DNA from: a bacterium
GTDB taxonomy: Bacteria; SZUA-182; SZUA-191; JAJRXT01
Direction: 5' to 3'
Length of the DNA stretch: 44,294 nucleotides
Assembly (NCBI GenBank): GCA_024276125.1
Contig: JAJRXT010000053.1
Location: 1 to 44,294 of the forward strand
Shown here piece by piece: positions 39,545 to 44,294 of the stretch (the first letter of the stretch is position 1; every line of letters starts with the position of its first letter). Made by a program: the position numbers and the translations under genes. The notes below the pieces were generated by a model. It did not search any database. It was given only the letters and a program-made list of their open reading frames with translations, and was not told the origin of the DNA.

Positions 39545-42145
39545 ATGAAAAAAAAAGCTTTTTCACATAGTTTTTTAGTTGTTATTGCTATATGTTATTT
39601 AACACTTGGCTGCTTTTACAGTTTGGCTTTGGCTGAACCAACAAAAGTTGATGCGTATACCAAAACCAGGATACATAAGTCATATGGAAAATTACCGCTT
39701 TATTTTATCGAAAATAAGGGACAAGTGGATAAACAAGTAAGATTTTATGAAAAGTCAAGCCGGCATACCACTTATTTTACCCGGAAAGGAGTATATTTTT
39801 CGCTCATAAAAGCCGGTAAATATGAGGTAGAATCCCTAAAACTAAATTTTGAACGGGCTAATGCTAAACCGCAGATTTTACCTATGGATAAACAAAAACA
39901 TCAGGTAAATTATTTTATCGGAAATGATAAAAGCAAATGGAAAAACGGTATCTCTACCTATAAAACTGTAGTTTATAAGGAAGTCTATCCGGGCATAGAT
40001 GTGAAGTTCTATGGCAATAATCGGCAATTGGAGTATGATTTGGTTCTAGCCCCGGGGGCAGACCCATCCCAAATTAAGCTTTCTTACGAGGGTATCAAAA
40101 ATTTAAAGCTGGATAAGAAGGGTAATATGGAGATAATATTAGCCCAAGGCAGTCTTATCCAAAAAGCGCCTTATGTCTATCAGATAATAGACGGTAAAAG
40201 GGTAATGATAGACGGTAGTTTAAAGCTGTATAATAATGTAGGGGAGGGGTTTATCCCCTCGCAAAAGGGCGGGAGTGAACAAGACGCTCCCCTGCATGAG
40301 GCGCAAACCTTTGCCTACGGTTTTACCCTGGCAGCATATGATAAATCAAAACCGCTGATTATAGACCCTATATTGGCATACTCTACTTACCTGGGCGGAA
40401 GCAGTATTGATGTGGGCTTTAACTTGGCTATAGATACCGCCGGCAATGCTTATGTTATAGGCTATACTTCCTCTGCTGATTTTCTTTTAACTACCCCCTT
40501 ACAGAAAAATAAGTCAGGCGGACAAGATATCTTTGTAAGCAAAATAGATGCTACCGGACGCAGGCTGGTATACTCCACCTACCTAGGGGGAAGTGATACA
40601 GACAGCGGGTATGATATTGCGCTCGATGCTTCCGGCAATGCCTATATTACAGGAAGAACCGCATCTGCCGATTTCCCCATGGTTAATCCGCTGCAAAAAA
40701 GTTATGCCGGCGGTTCCTATGATACCTTTGTAAGCAAAATAGATAGGAATGGTAGAACTTTAGTTTATTCCACCTATCTAGGCGGGAATTCCGCTGACAG
40801 CGGCCGCGGCATTGCCGTAGATGCTGACAGCAATGTTTATATAATCGGATACACTCAGTCCACTGACTTTCCTCTGGCCAATGCACTACAGGGGAGCCTT
40901 AAGGGGGCTGAGGATGCCTTTGTAAGCAAAATAAATTCCGCCGGCAGCGCGCTGACATACTCCACATATCTGGGGGGAAATAACAGGGATGAGGCCTTGG
41001 ATATTGCCGTAGATACTTCCGGCAATGCTTATATTGCCGGATGGACAACTTCTACGGACTTTCCTCTGGCCAATACACTACAGGGTAGCCTTAAAGGGGC
41101 TGAGGATGCCTTTGTAAGCAAAATAAATTCCGCCGGCAGCGCGCTGACATACTCCACATATCTGGGGGGAAATAATAGCGACGGGGCTTTGGGCATAGCG
41201 CTGGATGTTTCCGGCAATGCTTATATTACAGGAAGAACAGCATCTACCGATTTCCCCTTGGTTAATCCGCTGCAAAAAAGTTATGCCGGCAATACTGACG
41301 CCTTTATAAGCAAAATAAATTCCGCCGGCAGCGCGCTGACATACTCCACATATCTGGGGGGGAATAACAGCGACGGGGCTTTGGGTATAGCGCTTGATGT
41401 TTTCGGCAATGCTTATATTACAGGGAGAACAGCATCTATCGATTTCCCCTTGGTTAATCCGCTGCAAAAAAATTATGCTGGCGGTTCCTATGATACCTTT
41501 GTAAGCAAAATAAACAGCGTTGGCAGCGCTCTAGCTTATTCCACCTACCTGGGCGGACATTCTGCTGATACTGGTTGCGGCATTGCACTAAATACTGCCA
41601 GTAGCGCTTATATAATCGGAAATACTCAGTCTACCGATTTTCCTACTCTAAATCCTCTTCAGCCAATCTATAGCGGGGGAAGTTATGATGCTTTTATCAC
41701 TAGAATTAGCGAAAAGTCGGTAATTGTAGAAGAAGCAGAAGAAGTTAAAGCAGGTAAAGAAGAAGATGAAGAAGATGATGAAGGCGAAGAACAAATAAAT
41801 GTCTGCCAGTTATACACACAAGATAAAGAAGCTAATTGGGAAATATTCTTTTTATCCGGCGATACAATTATCATAAAAGTGATTATTACTATTGAAGGCG
41901 ACCGAGATGCTGTGTATAACATGCAGCTCAGTTATTTTTTTACCGATAGAGCGGGCAATAATACGCTATTAAGTGAGAAATTGCTGCGCAATCCCGCTCC
42001 CGGTAAATACAATTTTTCACTAAGAACTATCATTCCCAAAGGCGCTGTTCCAGGTTATGGCAGCATCTACGGCGTTGCTGTATTGACTACCGGTAATAAA
42101 ACCCTGGATAAAAATACGTGTGCCGCTACAATAAAAATAAAATAA
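39545..42145 (+). CDS. Secreted SBBP-repeat (seven-bladed propeller) protein
   Basis: The product is 866 residues. A signal peptide ends ALA-EP (about residue 30). Residues about 50-275 are the domain that often precedes SBBP repeats (IENKGQVDKQVRFYEKS..., VYKEVYPGIDVKFYGN). Seven SBBP repeats follow, each with YSTYLGG-x-D...G-NAY-x-GxTxSxDFP, enough for one seven-bladed beta-propeller. Then come an acidic linker (EEDEEDDEGEE) and a C-terminal beta domain. Function is unknown; binding at the cell surface is likely for such repeats. Repeats 3-6 share long identical DNA, so recombination between them is probable. A 62-base inverted-repeat insert lies in frame at 40236-40297. Confidence 0.85.
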   Translation: MKKKAFSHSFLVVIAICYLTLGCFYSLALAEPTKVDAYTKTRIHKSYGKLPLYFIENKGQVDKQVRFYEKSSRHTTYFTRKGVYFSLIKAGKYEVESLKLNFERANAKPQILPMDKQKHQVNYFIGNDKSKWKNGISTYKTVVYKEVYPGIDVKFYGNNRQLEYDLVLAPGADPSQIKLSYEGIKNLKLDKKGNMEIILAQGSLIQKAPYVYQIIDGKRVMIDGSLKLYNNVGEGFIPSQKGGSEQDAPLHEAQTFAYGFTLAAYDKSKPLIIDPILAYSTYLGGSSIDVGFNLAIDTAGNAYVIGYTSSADFLLTTPLQKNKSGGQDIFVSKIDATGRRLVYSTYLGGSDTDSGYDIALDASGNAYITGRTASADFPMVNPLQKSYAGGSYDTFVSKIDRNGRTLVYSTYLGGNSADSGRGIAVDADSNVYIIGYTQSTDFPLANALQGSLKGAEDAFVSKINSAGSALTYSTYLGGNNRDEALDIAVDTSGNAYIAGWTTSTDFPLANTLQGSLKGAEDAFVSKINSAGSALTYSTYLGGNNSDGALGIALDVSGNAYITGRTASTDFPLVNPLQKSYAGNTDAFISKINSAGSALTYSTYLGGNNSDGALGIALDVFGNAYITGRTASIDFPLVNPLQKNYAGGSYDTFVSKINSVGSALAYSTYLGGHSADTGCGIALNTASSAYIIGNTQSTDFPTLNPLQPIYSGGSYDAFITRISEKSVIVEEAEEVKAGKEEDEEDDEGEEQINVCQLYTQDKEANWEIFFLSGDTIIIKVIITIEGDRDAVYNMQLSYFFTDRAGNNTLLSEKLLRNPAPGKYNFSLRTIIPKGAVPGYGSIYGVAVLTTGNKTLDKNTCAATIKIK
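40236..40297 (+). repeat. Inverted-repeat insert inside the SBBP coding region
   Basis: ATGTAGGGGAG (40236-40246) and CTCCCCTGCAT (40287-40297) are inverted copies with one mismatch. The left part, TGTAGGGGAGGGGTTTATCCC, is identical to the reverse complement of the sequence just outside the family C element at about 6240-6258. It encodes VGEGFIPSQKGGSEQDAPL, which looks foreign between KLYNN and AQTFAYGF. Confidence 0.7.
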
Positions 42146-42259
42146 TTATTGTATGATTTTTGCCAATTAATTTAATGAGTTAACATAAACGTATTGATTT
42201 TGTTAAACTGTAGGGGCGACGGCGTGGATCCGTGCCCCTGTCTTAAGCCCGTGATGCGG

Positions 42260-42522
42260 CAATGTTGTTAACTTAAGGTATTTTAGCAAAAAGAACAAAA
42301 ACCTTGCCGTAGCCGTAGGGTGGATTAAGGGGTCTTATATAACAGGTTATCTTAACAAAGTAAATAACACCTCGAATCCATCACGCTTGCTCACCGCTAG
42401 GTGTGATGGATGCGCAACTATAAAAAACGCAGGCTTAACATATTTTTTTGTAGACTTATTTCCAATATGGGCTTGTTCAACCCTACATTTTTAATTTTCG
42501 GTATATTAAGTCAATAACATTG
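42260..42522. mobile_element. Family C element, short copy
   Basis: CAATGTTGTTAACTTAAG (42260-42277) and TTAAGTCAATAACATTG (42506-42522) form the terminal repeats. The core GTAGGGTGGATTAAGGGGTC ... TGTTCAACCCTACATTTTTA is kept. Unlike the copy at 5884 it has no family A palindrome inside, so family A is a separate passenger. Confidence 0.7.
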
Positions 42523-42598
42523 CCATGTTGCGGGAGGGGATGCGCCCCAATGTCATTAAGTTAAGCTTTATACTATAATGAAAAAGGTTTTTTTAGCC

Positions 42599-42683
42599 TG
42601 TCATTCTTAAGGCCGGAGGCCGAAGAATCTGCCCGCATATGCGGATAGATTCTTCACTCCACTCCGTTTCATTCAGAATGACA
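42599..42683. repeat. Palindromic repeat family A
   Basis: TGTCATTCTTAAGGCCGGAGG to TTTCATTCAGAATGACA. The bases just before it (AATGAAAAAGGTTTTTTTAGCC) match those before the copy at 18161, so the repeated unit extends beyond the palindrome. Confidence 0.8.
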
Positions 42684-42811
42684 ATTTCCTTTACAGAGAA
42701 TTTACATCAATCAATTGATATGTAATAACATTTTAACATCATTATGCCGAACTTACATTAATTTAGACCCCCGATAGAAACATTCGGGAATGACTGTTGT
42801 TAGGTAAGAGC

Positions 42812-42826
42812 TTCCTAAATTAGGAA
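42812..42826 (+). promoter_or_regulatory. Hairpin overlapping the ribosome binding site of the ankyrin gene
   Basis: TTCCTAA and TTAGGAA are perfect inverted arms around one base. The AGGA at 42822-42825 is the only candidate ribosome binding site, 11 bases before ATG 42837, and it lies inside the second arm. The fold would hide it. Confidence 0.35.
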
Positions 42827-42836
42827 ATAATTTAAA

Positions 42837-44294
42837 ATGACCAATAAACAAATTCTTGTTTTTTTGCTTTCATTGATGATTGCCTTAGCAGCAGTATATA
42901 AAGGTTATGACGCTTCTTCAGCCTTTGCAGTACAGATATTAGCGCAGGAAGAAAATACAAAAAACTATGATGACAAGACAGACTTGATGGCAGCAGCAGA
43001 AAACGGCTACAGCGCTACTGTAGAACTCTTGCTGAATCAAGGCGCGGATATTAATGAAAAAAATTATAATGACGAAACCGCCTTAATGTTTGCATCCCAA
43101 AACGGACATACTTCTACCGTAGAACTCTTGCTGAATCAAGGCGCGGATATTAATGCAATAAACTATTATGAAAAGACGGTTTTAATGTTTGCATCCCAAA
43201 ATGGACATACCTCTACCGTAGAACTCTTGCTGAATCAAGGCGCGGATATTAATGCAATAAAGGAAGGTGACAAAACTGCCTTGATGCTGGCATCCCAAAA
43301 CGGCCACGCGGCTACAATAAAGCTCTTACTGGAGAACGATGCGGATATTCATGCAAAAAACGAGGGCGGCAAGACGGCTTTGATGCTGGCATCCCAAAAC
43401 GGCCACGCGGCTACAATAAAGCTCTTACTGGAGAACGATGCGGATATTCATGCAAAAAACGAGGGCGGCGAAACGGCTTTGATGCTGGCATCCCAAAACG
43501 GCCACGCGGCTACCGTAGCTCTCTTGTTGAATCAAGGCGCGGATATTAATGCAAAAAACAAGGATGATAAGACCGCTTTGATGCTGGCGGCCAAAAACGG
43601 CCACGCGGATATTGTAGAGTTCTTGCTCAATCAAGGCGCGGATATTTATGCAATAAAGGAGGGTGATGAAACCGCCTTGATGTTGGCGGCAGAAAACGGA
43701 CACACTGCTATTGTGCAGGTTTTGTTGGCTAAAGGCGCTGTTCTTCATGCAAAAAACGAGGGTGATGAGACCGCTTTGATGCTGGCGGCCAAAAACGGCC
43801 ACGCGGATATTGTAGAGTTCTTGCTCAATCAAGGCGCTGTTCTTCATGCAAAAAACAAGGGTGATGAGACCGCCTTGATGCTGGCGGCAGAAAACGGCCA
43901 CACCGCCATTGTGCAGGTCTTGTTGGCTAAAAGCGCGGATATTATGGCGAAAAAGGAAGATGAGGAAATAGCTTTGATGCTAGCGTTAGAAAAATATAAT
44001 AGTTGGCTGCTGGCCGCCAAAAACGACCACAGCGCTACAGTAGAGGTCTTGTTGAATCAAGGCGCAGATATTAATGCAAAAAACGATTATGACAAAACCG
44101 CTTTGATGCTGGCGGCCAAAAACGGTCACACCGCTACCGTAGCTCTCTTGCTGAATCAAGGCGCGGATATTAATGCGAAAAACAAGGGTGATAAGACTGC
44201 TTTGATGTTTGCATCCCAAAACGGTCACACCGCTACCGTAGCTCTCTTGCTAAATCAAGGCGCGGATATTAATGCGAAAAACAAGGGTGATAAG
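42837..44294 (+). CDS. Ankyrin-repeat protein, exported, runs off the window
   Basis: It is open for 486 codons to the last base with no stop. An N-terminal hydrophobic segment (residues 5-20, QILVFLLSLMIALAAV) and SAFA-V suggest export. From about residue 45 it is a continuous array of 33-residue ankyrin repeats (DKTALMLAAKNGHTATVALLLNQGADINAKNKG), thirteen complete by my count, with one degenerate unit near 43970-44030 (ALEKYNSWLLAAKND). Adjacent 99-base units around 43300-43460 are almost identical in DNA, a sign of recent duplication or gene conversion. Ankyrin arrays bind proteins; the target is unknown. No other domain is seen, but the C-terminus lies outside the window. Confidence 0.88.
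   Translation, partial: MTNKQILVFLLSLMIALAAVYKGYDASSAFAVQILAQEENTKNYDDKTDLMAAAENGYSATVELLLNQGADINEKNYNDETALMFASQNGHTSTVELLLNQGADINAINYYEKTVLMFASQNGHTSTVELLLNQGADINAIKEGDKTALMLASQNGHAATIKLLLENDADIHAKNEGGKTALMLASQNGHAATIKLLLENDADIHAKNEGGETALMLASQNGHAATVALLLNQGADINAKNKDDKTALMLAAKNGHADIVEFLLNQGADIYAIKEGDETALMLAAENGHTAIVQVLLAKGAVLHAKNEGDETALMLAAKNGHADIVEFLLNQGAVLHAKNKGDETALMLAAENGHTAIVQVLLAKSADIMAKKEDEEIALMLALEKYNSWLLAAKNDHSATVEVLLNQGADINAKNDYDKTALMLAAKNGHTATVALLLNQGADINAKNKGDKTALMFASQNGHTATVALLLNQGADINAKNKGDK

Larger units (their letters stand above)
42146..42836. repeat. Repeats between SBBP and ankyrin genes
   Basis: No gene is seen. A CTGTAGGGGCGACGGCG palindrome (about 42208-42240) leads into a family C element (42260-42522), then a family A copy (42599-42683). 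CCCCCGATAGAAACATTCGGG (42769-42789) is a further small hairpin. Confidence 0.7.

Overview
The window reads as a chromosomal segment of an uncultivated, moderately AT-rich, Gram-negative-type bacterium. Envelope genes point that way: HflK/HflC, an AsmA-like protein, a lipoprotein and several secreted proteins. Formate-tetrahydrofolate ligase, a URO-D-type methyltransferase with a corrinoid protein, and a DUF362 ferredoxin protein suggest anaerobic one-carbon metabolism. I cannot name the phylum. Gene density is low for a bacterium because almost every long intergenic gap is filled by dispersed palindromic or terminal-inverted-repeat elements.

Layout. 1-123: last 40 codons of a transposase. 534-609: tRNA-Ala(GGC), with a terminator beyond it. 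1047-1634: a coiled-coil acidic protein. 2154-12864 (minus): a secreted copper-oxidase-type cluster, read from right to left. It holds a ~2,200-codon multidomain multicopper oxidase gene interrupted by one in-frame TAA, a second oxidase-like protein, a ligand-poor cupredoxin/cadherin-like protein and a small lipoprotein. 13917-15682 (minus): fhs, broken by an in-frame TAA and a 1-base frameshift. 16386-18116: UbiB/ABC1-type kinase. 18496-19806: concentrative nucleoside transporter. 19809-28491 (minus): two TPR paralogues, rpe, a large AsmA-like protein and an LRR-Roc-COR (ROCO) protein. 28843-30817: URO-D methyltransferase and its corrinoid protein, the latter interrupted by an in-frame TAG. 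30928-37974 (minus): a TPR/coiled-coil membrane protein, hflC, a GT-C glycosyltransferase, hflK, a CBS-pair protein, a JAMM peptidase and a DUF362/ferredoxin protein. 38153-38635: a propeptide-only remnant of a subtilisin-like protease. 39545-42145: a secreted seven-repeat SBBP propeller protein. 42837-44294: an ankyrin-repeat protein that runs off the window.

How the parts work together. The copper-oxidase cluster looks like one secreted system. The copper-binding histidines of a complete multicopper oxidase are divided between the giant protein (HxH and HCH motifs) and its 430-residue neighbour (HPxHxH and HSH motifs), so the two may assemble. A sigma-54-like promoter sits about 100 bases before the first gene. 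fhs and the methyltransferase/corrinoid pair belong to folate- and B12-dependent methyl transfer.

The signals I find most worth a second look are: three otherwise well-conserved genes each interrupted by a single in-frame UAA or UAG; the split-ligand oxidase cluster; a short inverted-repeat element inserted in frame inside the SBBP gene; a glycosyltransferase between hflK and hflC; and at least three families of composite mobile-looking repeats. Sequencing error is a live alternative for the interrupted genes.
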